Assembly (NCBI GenBank): GCA_049680295.1
Contig: JBAUHN010000342.1
Coordinates: 1-21,999 of the forward strand
Direction: 5' to 3'
Source of the DNA: JBAUHN01 sp049680295
GTDB lineage: Bacteria; Pseudomonadota; Alphaproteobacteria; Rhodobacterales; Rhodobacteraceae
Length of the DNA stretch: 21,999 nt
The notes under the pieces are model-generated. The model ran no database searches. It was not told the DNA's origin and was given only the letters and a program-made list of their open reading frames with translations. The position numbers and the translations under genes were made by a program. Shown here piece after piece: positions 6,979 to 14,601 of the stretch (its first letter is position 1; each line of letters opens with the position of its first letter).

Positions 6979-7096
6979 GTCCAAGGTCCTTCAATGCTTG
7001 AGAAATCACTGCTTGCGTGCGTAATACTGTGCGCGGGTTAAAGCACATTCGAGGTACAAAACCGTATCTTGCGCACATAACCGCATTATTGTAACT
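6979..7096. promoter_or_regulatory. Divergent intergenic region upstream of the virB operon
   Basis: This is the only sizeable gap before the long plus-strand transfer operon, so its promoter is expected here. A weak candidate is TTGCGC followed after 17 nt by TAACTA, ending at the first possible start codon of the next gene. If it is real, translation would begin at a later in-frame codon. GTGCGC and GCGCAC also occur as widely spaced inverted arms in the same stretch. Confidence 0.35.
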
Positions 7097-7513
7097 ATGG
7101 TGCATCGAAGCAATAGCCTCGGTGCGCCCAAAGACAGAAAGAGCGCAGCCGTGGACATGGATCTAGAAAAAGAAGCGCCAAATGTGGTTACAGAAGCCGG
7201 TTTCCGCGACCTCATCGAGTCCGGATATCACGTCGAAGTCGTTTGCAAAGAAGATGCATACCGAAAGAATTCGGTATGGCATGGCATCTGGATACTCCGC
7301 GCCGTTAACGATGACGGCGTCGAGAAACAGCTTGTCACTGCGCGTGCCCGCACGGGCGGCGACTACATCAAGGTCAGAAAGTTCAAGACTGTCACCGGGC
7401 TTGTCTCTTTCCTCATCGACCTCGGCTTCTCCGTTATCGCGTTCCCGGTTTATGAAGGTCAGCGTTGGACCTTTACGCTATCTCAAGAGGAAGACGGCGA
7501 CAGCAACGGCTAG
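7097..7513 (+). CDS. Hypothetical protein at the head of the virB operon
   Basis: The 138-residue product is not recognised. It has no signal peptide or membrane segment and looks like a small soluble alpha/beta protein (GYHVEVVCKE, VWHGIWILRAV, GGDYIKVRKFK, LIDLGFSVIAFPVY). In-frame alternatives to the ATG at 7097 are GTG at 7151 and ATG at 7157, the latter giving about 118 residues beginning MDLEKEAP; no strong ribosome binding site decides between them. The last 62 nt overlap the start of virB1 in another frame, which ties its translation to the transfer operon. A regulatory or accessory transfer role is possible from position only. Confidence 0.6.
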   Translation: MVHRSNSLGAPKDRKSAAVDMDLEKEAPNVVTEAGFRDLIESGYHVEVVCKEDAYRKNSVWHGIWILRAVNDDGVEKQLVTARARTGGDYIKVRKFKTVTGLVSFLIDLGFSVIAFPVYEGQRWTFTLSQEEDGDSNG

Positions 7514-8144
7514 CGCCTTCCTACTGCTGATTGCGCCTCACGCCGCAACAGCACAAATGATCTTCACGATGGAATCCGATGGCTCTCTTGTGCCATCGCA
7601 ATCTCAAGACCGTTTCGCAAGAAATTACAATGACGGTATTGGGCAAGGTGACGCATCTACGACCGAAGACGGCTCATTCCGCGTCGCTGCTGTTGCGCCC
7701 CGTGTCGCCGTTCCCCGCCCCGATATCCTCGCTGAGATAGATGACACCGCCTTGCGGTATGGAAGCCACCGAGGCTTGCGCGCCGCCGGTCTCACGGTGA
7801 CCGAATGGCGGTTGCTGTTCCGCTCAAACATCGAAATCGAAAGCGCCTACAACGTGAACGCCCGTTCGCATGTCGGCGCGATTGGCCTTGGTCAGCTCAT
7901 GCCGGGAACCGCCAAAGACCTCGGCGTCGATCCCTTTGACTGGCGGGCAAATCTTGACGGCTCCGCGCGATACCTCGCCGCACAGCTTGAGACCTTCGGT
8001 GACGCGCGGCTCGCTCTGGCTGCCTACAACGCCGGTCCCGATGCCGTCAGGCAATACCGGGGCATTCCCCCCTACCGTGAAACGCAAAACCACGTTCAGC
8101 GCGTGCTGGCCGTGTTCAACAGGCTAGAAGGAGAAAACTCATGA
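7452..8144 (+). CDS. virB1: VirB1-like lytic transglycosylase
   Basis: This 230-residue periplasmic enzyme cuts peptidoglycan so that the T4SS can cross the wall. A signal peptide spans about residues 1-35 (AFLLLIAPHAATAQ). The SLT domain covers about 105-215, with the catalytic glutamate in IEIESAYN (E130), then VGAIGLGQLMPGTA (141-154), SARYLAAQL and LAAYNAGP. The frame is open back to 7182, but that region has no transglycosylase features. The ATG at 7452 places the signal peptide at the N-terminus. This start overlaps the preceding unknown gene by 62 nt, and the stop overlaps virB2 by 4 nt (ATGA). A second SLT protein lies further along the same operon. Confidence 0.88.
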   Translation: MKVSVGPLRYLKRKTATATASAFLLLIAPHAATAQMIFTMESDGSLVPSQSQDRFARNYNDGIGQGDASTTEDGSFRVAAVAPRVAVPRPDILAEIDDTALRYGSHRGLRAAGLTVTEWRLLFRSNIEIESAYNVNARSHVGAIGLGQLMPGTAKDLGVDPFDWRANLDGSARYLAAQLETFGDARLALAAYNAGPDAVRQYRGIPPYRETQNHVQRVLAVFNRLEGENS

Positions 8145-8425
8145 GACCGCTTTCACACCTGATGACCGTCTTGACGGTCTTCGTCGTCATGGCCGAACCG
8201 GCGATGGCACAATCTATTGACCTGTCGCCTATCCAGAACCTCTTGCAGGGCATCGTTGATGCTTTGACCGGCCCTCTTGGTGTCGTGATCGCTACGCTGG
8301 CGGTCATTGGCGTTTTCCTGAGTTGGTTCTTCAACATCATCGACCTGCGCCAAGCCCTATGGGTTCTGGTTGGGATTGCAGGTGTCGCCGCAGCACCGAC
8401 GATCGTTGCAGCAGTGTTCGCGTAA
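8141..8425 (+). CDS. virB2: VirB2-like T4SS pilin
   Basis: This 94-residue product is the major conjugative pilus subunit. It has a signal peptide with likely cleavage after AMA (about residue 23). Two hydrophobic segments follow, typical of processed VirB2/TrbC pilins: about 44-64 (LGVVIATLAVIGVFL) and 70-93 (ALWVLVGIAGVAAAP). Its position between virB1 and virB3 supports the call. The start overlaps the virB1 stop (ATGA), and AGAAGGAG lies just upstream. Confidence 0.88.
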   Translation: MRPLSHLMTVLTVFVVMAEPAMAQSIDLSPIQNLLQGIVDALTGPLGVVIATLAVIGVFLSWFFNIIDLRQALWVLVGIAGVAAAPTIVAAVFA

Positions 8426-8436
8426 GGGGCTATCGC

Positions 8437-8715
8437 GTGGCTGAAAGATCACCTTTGTTTCTTGGCCTCGTGCGCCCCCCGAAGTTGTTCGGTCTGCCGA
8501 TCATGTATGCCGTTGTTTGGCTGTTCGGGACCGTGCTGCTGTTCGTCTGGATACAGAGCTTCCTCGTGCTTGGCATCGCGGTGGTTCTGTATCCGGTTCT
8601 CTGGAAAGCGGCGGATTGGGACCCTCGGTTCATCGACGTTGCGATGACAAGCCTCCAAGAAACACCCCCGACCAGAAACAGGAAAATCCATGGCGGAGAT
8701 AGCTATGCCCCCTGA
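8437..8715 (+). CDS. virB3: VirB3-like T4SS inner-membrane protein
   Basis: This 92-residue inner-membrane component usually works with VirB4 and the pilin. The N-terminal SPLFLGLVRPPKLFGLP pattern is typical of VirB3, followed by two adjacent hydrophobic helices (about 25-65). The start is GTG at 8437, 6 nt after AAGGGGC. The frame is open upstream to 8323, but that part overlaps virB2 and has no VirB3 features. The 3' end overlaps virB4 by 26 nt. Confidence 0.85.
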   Translation: MAERSPLFLGLVRPPKLFGLPIMYAVVWLFGTVLLFVWIQSFLVLGIAVVLYPVLWKAADWDPRFIDVAMTSLQETPPTRNRKIHGGDSYAP

Positions 8716-11065
8716 TGAGTTGGATGAACGCACGCTGATGCCCAAGTGGTTTCAGCACGAAAAGCAACTGGCGCACATGCTTCCCTATGTGAGCCTTGTT
8801 GATGATCGGACCGTGCGCACACGTGTTAACGAGTTGTTCCAGTGCATCCGCATCACCGGGATCAACAGCTACACGACCGATGACGACTATCTCGACGGCA
8901 TTCGAGCGAGCTTCGCCCGGATCGTTGCTCAGCTCGGCGAAGAATTCAGCTACTACGTCCACAAGGTCTCAAAAGGGATCAGTGTCGATGTTGAGCCCAT
9001 CGAAGGCGATACTTTCGCCGCGATGGTCGATAAACAATGGCGCGGCAAATTGTCGAATGGAGGATTGCGCGACAAAACACTGACGCTCACAATCATCCAT
9101 CGCCCGCCGTCTAAGAGCTTCTTGAAGTTCATGCGGCGGCCATCGCCAGAACGCTTGCGGGAAGAAACCGCCAAGCGGATGCGTCGTCTCAATGAAGCGG
9201 TTGGCATTTACATGTCTGGCTTAGCACATCTTAAACCCTCTGTGTTGTCGGCTGAGAGAGGCGAATTGGTCGGGTTCCTCGGTGCCTTGAATACAGGTCA
9301 GGAACTCCCGCTCCATCACACGTCGAAATTCGGCTTTTTGGCGTCTTCTGCCTCCAACACACGGGCCACATTCTTCGGTGATCATTTTGAGTTAAGCGAA
9401 GGTGTTGCGGGCCGACGCTTTGGCAAAAGCTACAGCATCAAGGACTATTCTGAGCAGACCAACTGCATCATGTTCGACCAGCTCAATCTGCCGGTCGATA
9501 TGATCGTCACGCACTCGTTCACGCCGGTGAACACCAACATGACAATTTCGCGGATCAAGCGGCAAGTTAAGCAAATGCAAGCCGCCGACGACGCCGCGGT
9601 TTCCTTGCGCGAAAACCTTCTCTTTCTCGCTGATGATCTGGAAGCGAAACGCGCCAGCATGGGCGATCATCATATGGTGGTGACGGTCTTCGCTGAAACC
9701 CGTGAGGAACTGGAAACCCTCGGCGCGGAAATCGTGAATGCGGCCGCATCCGAAGGCGTCACAATGGTGAGTGATCACTTTGGCGCGAATACGCATTATT
9801 TCAGTCAGCACCCTGGCAACCAACCCAAACGGCTGCGGGCCAGCACCGTGACAAACCGCAACTTTGCTGACTTTGCTGCGTTCCACCGGACACAACTCGG
9901 CAAGGCGGGTCACGAAGTGCCATGGGGCAAGGTCATCTCGATCTTCCCGACGCCAGAAAAGAGCGCCTATCGCTTCTCCTACCACGAGGCCGGTTCACCA
10001 GAGAAAGAGCCCACCAGCGGTCACACGCTGATTATGGGCCGTCCCGGCTCGGGTAAGTCGGTCTTCTCGGCCTTCCTCATGACACAGGCTGTCCGTGCTG
10101 ATGCGCGTGTGTTTGTCTTTGACTACCGGCAGGGCATGGAAATGGCCGTGCGGGCAAATCAGGGCCGCTATACGACGATCCAGGGAGGTATGCCGACGGG
10201 TCTTAATCCGCTCTGGACCGAAGTGGACAAACGCGGCGTCGCGTGGCTGGCAGACTGGTTCGGCTCCCTGCTCTACCGCGAAGACAAGCCGCTGACGCCT
10301 GCCCAGACCAATCGTATCATGGAATGCGTTCGTCAAAATGCGCAGGCAACAGACCCAGGCTTGCGCGATTGGCAGAACTTCGCGTCACTCTTTATGTCGA
10401 TGGACGATGACGGCGATCTGAACCAGCGGGTTCTCGAATGGTCTGAAAAAGGCCGCTTCGGCTGGATTTTCGGCCATAGCCTCGAAGACACCTTCTCGCT
10501 GGATGGCAGTTTGGTGGGCTTCGATCTGACCGGGATCCTCGACAGTGAAAGCGACAAGGAACGGATGGCCGTTCTGAGCTATTTGTTCCGCCGGATTGAG
10601 CGGAAAATCGAAGACCGCCGCCCGACGATCATCATTATTGATGAGGCATGGAAGGCGCTCGACAACGAGTATTTCGCAGAACGGCTTTCGCAATGGCTGG
10701 TGACTGCGCGGAAACAGAACACCGTGGCTGTGATGATGACGCAATACGCCAGCCAGCTTGAGCGGACCCGCACGGGGAAGACCATCGTAGAGGCCGTCCC
10801 GACGCAGGTTCTTCTTCCGAACATTCGCGCCAATGCGTCCGACTATCAGATGCTCAATCTCTACCAGAAAGAGCTGGATACACTTCTCAGCACCGGCACG
10901 AATTCACGCTTGGCTCTTATACGAGATGACCAAGGCTCAGTCGTCGTGGACGCAGATTTGAGCGCCCTTGGCGACAACCTGACCATCCTTGGCGGGATGG
11001 AAGCAGGTGAAAAACTCGTCGGCCCTGATTACCGGGAACGGCCAGACTTTTGGAGGCTTAAATAA
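8690..11065 (+). CDS. virB4: VirB4 ATPase of the T4SS
   Basis: This 791-residue ATPase powers pilus assembly and substrate transfer from the inner membrane. The N-terminal CagE/TrbE/VirB domain takes up roughly the first 400 residues. The C-terminal ATPase has Walker A GRPGSGKS (450-457), Walker B TIIIIDE (646-652), and a following MMTQYASQLERT sensor-like stretch. The length matches the VirB4 family and no truncation is seen. An AGGAAA site lies before the ATG at 8690, inside the end of virB3. The stop codon shares one base with the start of the next small lipoprotein gene (TAATG). Confidence 0.95.
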   Translation: MAEIAMPPDELDERTLMPKWFQHEKQLAHMLPYVSLVDDRTVRTRVNELFQCIRITGINSYTTDDDYLDGIRASFARIVAQLGEEFSYYVHKVSKGISVDVEPIEGDTFAAMVDKQWRGKLSNGGLRDKTLTLTIIHRPPSKSFLKFMRRPSPERLREETAKRMRRLNEAVGIYMSGLAHLKPSVLSAERGELVGFLGALNTGQELPLHHTSKFGFLASSASNTRATFFGDHFELSEGVAGRRFGKSYSIKDYSEQTNCIMFDQLNLPVDMIVTHSFTPVNTNMTISRIKRQVKQMQAADDAAVSLRENLLFLADDLEAKRASMGDHHMVVTVFAETREELETLGAEIVNAAASEGVTMVSDHFGANTHYFSQHPGNQPKRLRASTVTNRNFADFAAFHRTQLGKAGHEVPWGKVISIFPTPEKSAYRFSYHEAGSPEKEPTSGHTLIMGRPGSGKSVFSAFLMTQAVRADARVFVFDYRQGMEMAVRANQGRYTTIQGGMPTGLNPLWTEVDKRGVAWLADWFGSLLYREDKPLTPAQTNRIMECVRQNAQATDPGLRDWQNFASLFMSMDDDGDLNQRVLEWSEKGRFGWIFGHSLEDTFSLDGSLVGFDLTGILDSESDKERMAVLSYLFRRIERKIEDRRPTIIIIDEAWKALDNEYFAERLSQWLVTARKQNTVAVMMTQYASQLERTRTGKTIVEAVPTQVLLPNIRANASDYQMLNLYQKELDTLLSTGTNSRLALIRDDQGSVVVDADLSALGDNLTILGGMEAGEKLVGPDYRERPDFWRLK

Positions 11066-11232
11066 TGCCCAAACTTACCTGTTTTCTGCTGCTATGTCTG
11101 ATCGCAGGTTGCTCGAACTATCAAGAGCCACAAGCCAACTGCTTCAGCTTCGTGTCACGCGGTCCTGCACCAATGGACTGCAATTTTGAGGCACTGGACG
11201 CCCCTGATTTGGAAGATATTGCCAATGAATAG
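11065..11232 (+). CDS. Small outer-membrane lipoprotein, VirB7-like
   Basis: This 55-residue protein has a lipoprotein signal peptide with lipobox LIAGC (lipidated Cys16). The mature peptide is about 40 residues, with two further cysteines (ANCFSF and MDCNF) and an acidic tail. The ATG shares a base with the virB4 stop, GGAGG lies 9 nt upstream, and the stop overlaps the next gene by 8 nt, so translation is probably coupled. VirB7 proteins are small lipoproteins of about this size that bind VirB9 through a cysteine, and no other VirB7 candidate lies near virB8/virB9. An entry-exclusion lipoprotein is the main alternative. Sequence identity to VirB7 cannot be judged at this length. Confidence 0.7.
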   Translation: MPKLTCFLLLCLIAGCSNYQEPQANCFSFVSRGPAPMDCNFEALDAPDLEDIANE

Positions 11233-12385
11233 GCTCACCTTCGCAGCGGTATTATTGATCGGGGTATCCACCGGCGCGCTCGCCCAGGGCGTGCCGGTTG
11301 TGGACTCTGGGCTAACGGCGCGTGACCTGATTGAAACGGCGGACCGGGAGGCAGACCTTGCGGTCCAAGGTGACACGCTCGCGGTCGAAGAGGCGATAAC
11401 GGAAATTGAGCGGGAACAGCTTGCGGTTCTCGATGCAATTCTTGACGCGCAGACTAGCTTTGAAGCTGGCGGCGTTGCGATATCGGGCATGGTCTCAGAC
11501 CTTGAAGGTGGCAGCGGGAATGCTGACAGGTCTGTAGAGGCGGTCTACGGGACCGCTGACTTCAACCCTAACCCTGCTGGCGACCAGATGTTTGGCGATG
11601 CTGCCGAAAACATTGAACAGCTCATCATCCGAGTGGCGCAGGAAACCCATGGTCATCCTGGCGTCTCGGCAGCTGGTTTTTCGGTCGTGCATTGGCGGGC
11701 CCTGATCCAAGCCCTGATCTGGCAGGAAAGCCGGTTTGTCATCCGCGCCGAAAGCCCTGTCGGAGCTTACGGTCTCACGCAGATTATGCCGGGGACGGCA
11801 GGCGATTTGGGCATCTTCCCTGAATATCGCACAAGCCCTTACCTGCAGGTTGAAGGTGGCGCCCGGTATCTCGCCCAACAACTCAATCGCTTTGATGGAA
11901 ACATCATCTTTGCGCTTGCGGCCTACAACGCAGGACCAGGCCGCGTGATCGAGTATAGCGGCGTCCCGCCGTTCCAAGAAACGCAGCACTACGTCACCGT
12001 GATTCCGCAGAAATACAATGAATATCTGGCGCGGATCGGCGGGATCGAAGCGCTTGGCACAATCGACCCTGCCCTACTCGCAAACTCGAACCTCTCGATC
12101 ATGGGTTCGGGGGCTGCGTTCTATGGCAGCAATTCCCCGACCGCGATCCGCCAAGCGGCACTTCGCGTGCGGGATATCGTAACACGCATTGGCTCCACCA
12201 CCGATGTGCAAGAGTCCATGGCATTGAATACCTATGCCCGGGCTGAGCTCGTCCGCATCATTGCAGCAATGACAAGACTGCAAGCCGCGCGGACCCAACC
12301 CCTTAGTGCTGAGCAACTGCGACTGGCTACTGCCCGCATGCAGGAACAAGAATTCATGAACTTCACCATAGAGGACTTAGATTAA
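11225..12385 (+). CDS. Lytic transglycosylase with VirB5-like ends (SLT/VirB5 chimera)
   Basis: This 386-residue exported protein has a signal peptide ending near ALA-QGVPVVD (about residue 20). An acidic, probably helical segment covers about 28-90. A full SLT domain covers about 145-275, with the catalytic glutamate in IWQESRF (E168), VGAYGLTQIMPGTA (179-192) and LAAYNAGPGRVIEY. The C-terminal 60 or so residues match the next gene, virB5: QESMALNTYARAEL against KESVDLNTRVTAEL, and QEQEFMNFTIEDL against EEQNFMEFTIPDL. The mature N-terminus QGVPVVD is also shared. It thus looks like a VirB5-type minor pilus protein carrying a peptidoglycan-cutting domain. The ATG at 11225 is used because it begins the signal peptide. 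Its stop shares one base with the virB5 start. Confidence 0.85.
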   Translation: MNRLTFAAVLLIGVSTGALAQGVPVVDSGLTARDLIETADREADLAVQGDTLAVEEAITEIEREQLAVLDAILDAQTSFEAGGVAISGMVSDLEGGSGNADRSVEAVYGTADFNPNPAGDQMFGDAAENIEQLIIRVAQETHGHPGVSAAGFSVVHWRALIQALIWQESRFVIRAESPVGAYGLTQIMPGTAGDLGIFPEYRTSPYLQVEGGARYLAQQLNRFDGNIIFALAAYNAGPGRVIEYSGVPPFQETQHYVTVIPQKYNEYLARIGGIEALGTIDPALLANSNLSIMGSGAAFYGSNSPTAIRQAALRVRDIVTRIGSTTDVQESMALNTYARAELVRIIAAMTRLQAARTQPLSAEQLRLATARMQEQEFMNFTIEDLD

Positions 12386-13230
12386 TGCGCACTTCAACGC
12401 TTCTCACCAACTACGTCCGCAAGACCCTTCGGACTTCCGTAGTCGCATTGCTTCTGCCGCTCGGCGTAGCTGCACCGGTCACCATGACTGCATCCCCTGC
12501 CCTCGCGCAGGGTGTGCCTGTGGTGGACACGCAAAACATTGCACAAAACATCCAGCAACTTCGCCAAATGATCGAAGACGAGCTTCTGCAGAACGAACAG
12601 CTGTTGCAGCTTCGTGAACAGCTCACCACCCTCACCGATCAACTGGCACAGCTTCAGGAAACCTATGCAGCTCTGACCCGGCTTGCCGAGCTGCCTGAAA
12701 TCATCGGCACTGAAATGGAAGACGAACTCAACGGGATCCTTGATCAAGAGTTTGGCGATATCCAATCCACCATCGCGGCGATCCGCAATGGCGACTTCTC
12801 AGGTCTCAGCGGATCAGGCGCGAGCCAGATTGAAACCCAGATGGACCGCGTTCTCGCGGACCTGGGCTTTGATGAAGACACGCTTAGCGAAATGGCTTCC
12901 AGCGGCAACGCGGGCGCGGAACGAATTGCGACACAAGCCACCACTGGCGCCCTCGTCTCGGCGGCTGCGCAAAACAGCTACGACGATGCAGGCCAGTCGC
13001 TTGAGCGTGTGGACCGCCTTGTCAGCCTGATTGACGACATGGACGAACTCAAAGAGAGCGTCGATTTGAACACACGCGTGACGGCTGAATTGGCCATTGC
13101 ACTCGTTGCCATGTGGCAACTGGAAGCCGTTCAGACCGTCAGTGACGGCACCGGCGGTGTCATCGACGCAGCCACCATCGCCGAAGAACAGAACTTCATG
13201 GAGTTTACCATTCCTGACCTCGGCGACTAA
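12385..13230 (+). CDS. virB5: VirB5-like minor pilin / pilus-tip protein
   Basis: This 281-residue exported protein has a long signal region (about 1-42, ending PALA-QGVPVVD). A long helical coiled segment rich in Gln, Leu and Glu follows (about 48-105, IQQLRQMIEDEL onward), then a middle region and a C-terminal helix. This is the usual VirB5/TraC helical architecture at the pilus tip, involved in recipient contact. Position before virB8 supports the call; no invariant catalytic motif exists to confirm it. The start overlaps the preceding gene by one base (TAATG). Its two ends resemble those of that upstream transglycosylase, so the two are probably partly paralogous. TrbJ-like would be an alternative family name. 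Confidence 0.78.
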   Translation: MRTSTLLTNYVRKTLRTSVVALLLPLGVAAPVTMTASPALAQGVPVVDTQNIAQNIQQLRQMIEDELLQNEQLLQLREQLTTLTDQLAQLQETYAALTRLAELPEIIGTEMEDELNGILDQEFGDIQSTIAAIRNGDFSGLSGSGASQIETQMDRVLADLGFDEDTLSEMASSGNAGAERIATQATTGALVSAAAQNSYDDAGQSLERVDRLVSLIDDMDELKESVDLNTRVTAELAIALVAMWQLEAVQTVSDGTGGVIDAATIAEEQNFMEFTIPDLGD

Positions 13231-13247
13231 CACTAGAGGTAGCGATT

Positions 13248-13901
13248 TTGGACGACGAGAAAGAAATCATTGAGGAAGAACTGGTTTACGGCGCATTGCG
13301 CCGCGAACGGTTGTGGCAAAAGCTCGGTCTAACCGGGCTGACATTTGGTGTGCTCGGTTGCCTGGGTGCCGTGGCAGTTGCCATCCTCGATGTAGACCCG
13401 CCCCCCGTGGTCGTGCCCTACGATCCCAAGACGGGATTTGCGTTGCCTGAAGTCTCTGTTGACGCAAGCACTGTCACTGCCAATCAGGCGGTGATTGAGG
13501 CGGAAATCTTCCGCTATGTAACAGATCGCGAGGTCTATAATCAGCTGGACAACGATGTGCGTATCAACAGCGTTTTGCAGCGTTCCGATGGACGTGCGGA
13601 AGCTTCCGTGCGGGCCCAATGGAACAGCGCGAACGCACAATATCCTCCAACCGTCTATGGCAGCAACTCCACGCTGGATGTTGAAATCCTGAGTGTCAAC
13701 TTGATCGGTGAGAACCGCGCGACCGTCCGGCTACGCAAGCGGCTCACTTCCATTCAAGGCGTCCAAGCAGGCCTGTTCACTGCAACGATGCTCTTCGAGT
13801 TCCGGCCCGAAGAAGCTCGGACGATTGATCAGGTTTGGACGAACCCCTTTGGCTTCACCGTGATCGAATACTCGATCCGTTCAGACAGATTGGAGAATTA
13901 A
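13248..13901 (+). CDS. virB8: VirB8 inner-membrane assembly factor
   Basis: This 217-residue bitopic inner-membrane protein nucleates T4SS assembly. A short acidic cytoplasmic tail (1-25) is followed by one membrane helix (about 27-48, GLTGLTFGVLGCLGAVAVAI) and a periplasmic VirB8 domain (about 60-215) with RYVTDREVYN, NPAN-like contacts and a conserved ending (NPFGFTVIEYS). The start is TTG at 13248, after AGAGGTAG; no ATG lies before the membrane helix. It is 17 nt after virB5 and one base before virB9. Confidence 0.9.
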   Translation: MDDEKEIIEEELVYGALRRERLWQKLGLTGLTFGVLGCLGAVAVAILDVDPPPVVVPYDPKTGFALPEVSVDASTVTANQAVIEAEIFRYVTDREVYNQLDNDVRINSVLQRSDGRAEASVRAQWNSANAQYPPTVYGSNSTLDVEILSVNLIGENRATVRLRKRLTSIQGVQAGLFTATMLFEFRPEEARTIDQVWTNPFGFTVIEYSIRSDRLEN

Positions 13902-13902
13902 G

Positions 13903-14601
13903 ATGCGTCGATTTGGACTTGCATTGCTATGTCTGTTTGTTGTGGCTTCCACGGCATTTGCAGAGAACACGCCTCGGCGCGGCCCGAATGACAGCCGGGT
14001 TCGTATTGCCACCTATGTCGATCAACAGGTTTATCGCCTGAATGTGTCGCTCACCCACGTGACAACTGTGGAATTCGGCGAAGGCGAAACGATCCGCTCG
14101 ATTCTGGCCGGTGACACTGAAGGATTCGAGCTGGACGGCGTGCCCGGTGGGCAAGCCTTCGCGATTAAACCTCTTGCGCGTGGCGTTCATACCAACGTCA
14201 CGGTCTACACCAATCGGCGCAGCTACTATTTCAACGTACAGGAAGTGTCTTCACCGACCTTCTACGTGGTGCAATTCCGTTATCCTGAAGACGAACGCCG
14301 CCCTGCAAACGCAATTGCTTCGCAAGCTCCAAACTACAACTACGGGGCCAGCTCGCGCACAGAAATCACACCCACGCGCGTCTGGGATGACGGAATATTT
14401 ACGTACTTTCAGTTTGCTCGAAACGCACCGATCCCGGCGATATTCCGTTACTCGAACGGGCGTGAGCGGACAGTCAACACGCAGCAAACCGAACCGGGGG
14501 TGATCCGGGTTTCCGGCGTCAACGCTCAATGGGTGCTGCGGCTCGGTGATGAAATCGTTTGCATCGAAGAAGACACTCTGACGACAGGAGGCACGTCATG
14601 A
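13903..14601 (+). CDS. virB9: VirB9 outer-membrane core component
   Basis: This 232-residue periplasmic protein forms the outer-membrane core ring with VirB10 and, where present, VirB7. The signal peptide is about residues 1-20 (LLCLFVVASTAFA-E). The N-terminal domain contains DSRVRIATYVDQQVYRLN and GEGETIRSI; the C-terminal domain contains the typical TYFQFARNAPIPAIF and the closing WVLRLGDEIVCI. GGAG precedes the ATG. The stop overlaps the virB10 start by 4 nt. A single cysteine near the C-terminus (VCIEE) could contact a VirB7-type lipoprotein, which is an inference. Confidence 0.93.
   Translation: MRRFGLALLCLFVVASTAFAENTPRRGPNDSRVRIATYVDQQVYRLNVSLTHVTTVEFGEGETIRSILAGDTEGFELDGVPGGQAFAIKPLARGVHTNVTVYTNRRSYYFNVQEVSSPTFYVVQFRYPEDERRPANAIASQAPNYNYGASSRTEITPTRVWDDGIFTYFQFARNAPIPAIFRYSNGRERTVNTQQTEPGVIRVSGVNAQWVLRLGDEIVCIEEDTLTTGGTS

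Noticed and set aside
6456..7096. Attachment site, tRNA fragment or insertion-sequence remnant at the BHC/T4SS junction
   Set aside because: No tRNA-like fold, paired direct repeats or transposase remnants could be recognised; the TTGCAA inverted repeat alone is not enough.
7452..12385. The two transglycosylases as a recent tandem duplication
   Set aside because: They share SLT motifs but differ in length, flanks and detailed sequence, and the second shares its ends with VirB5 instead.
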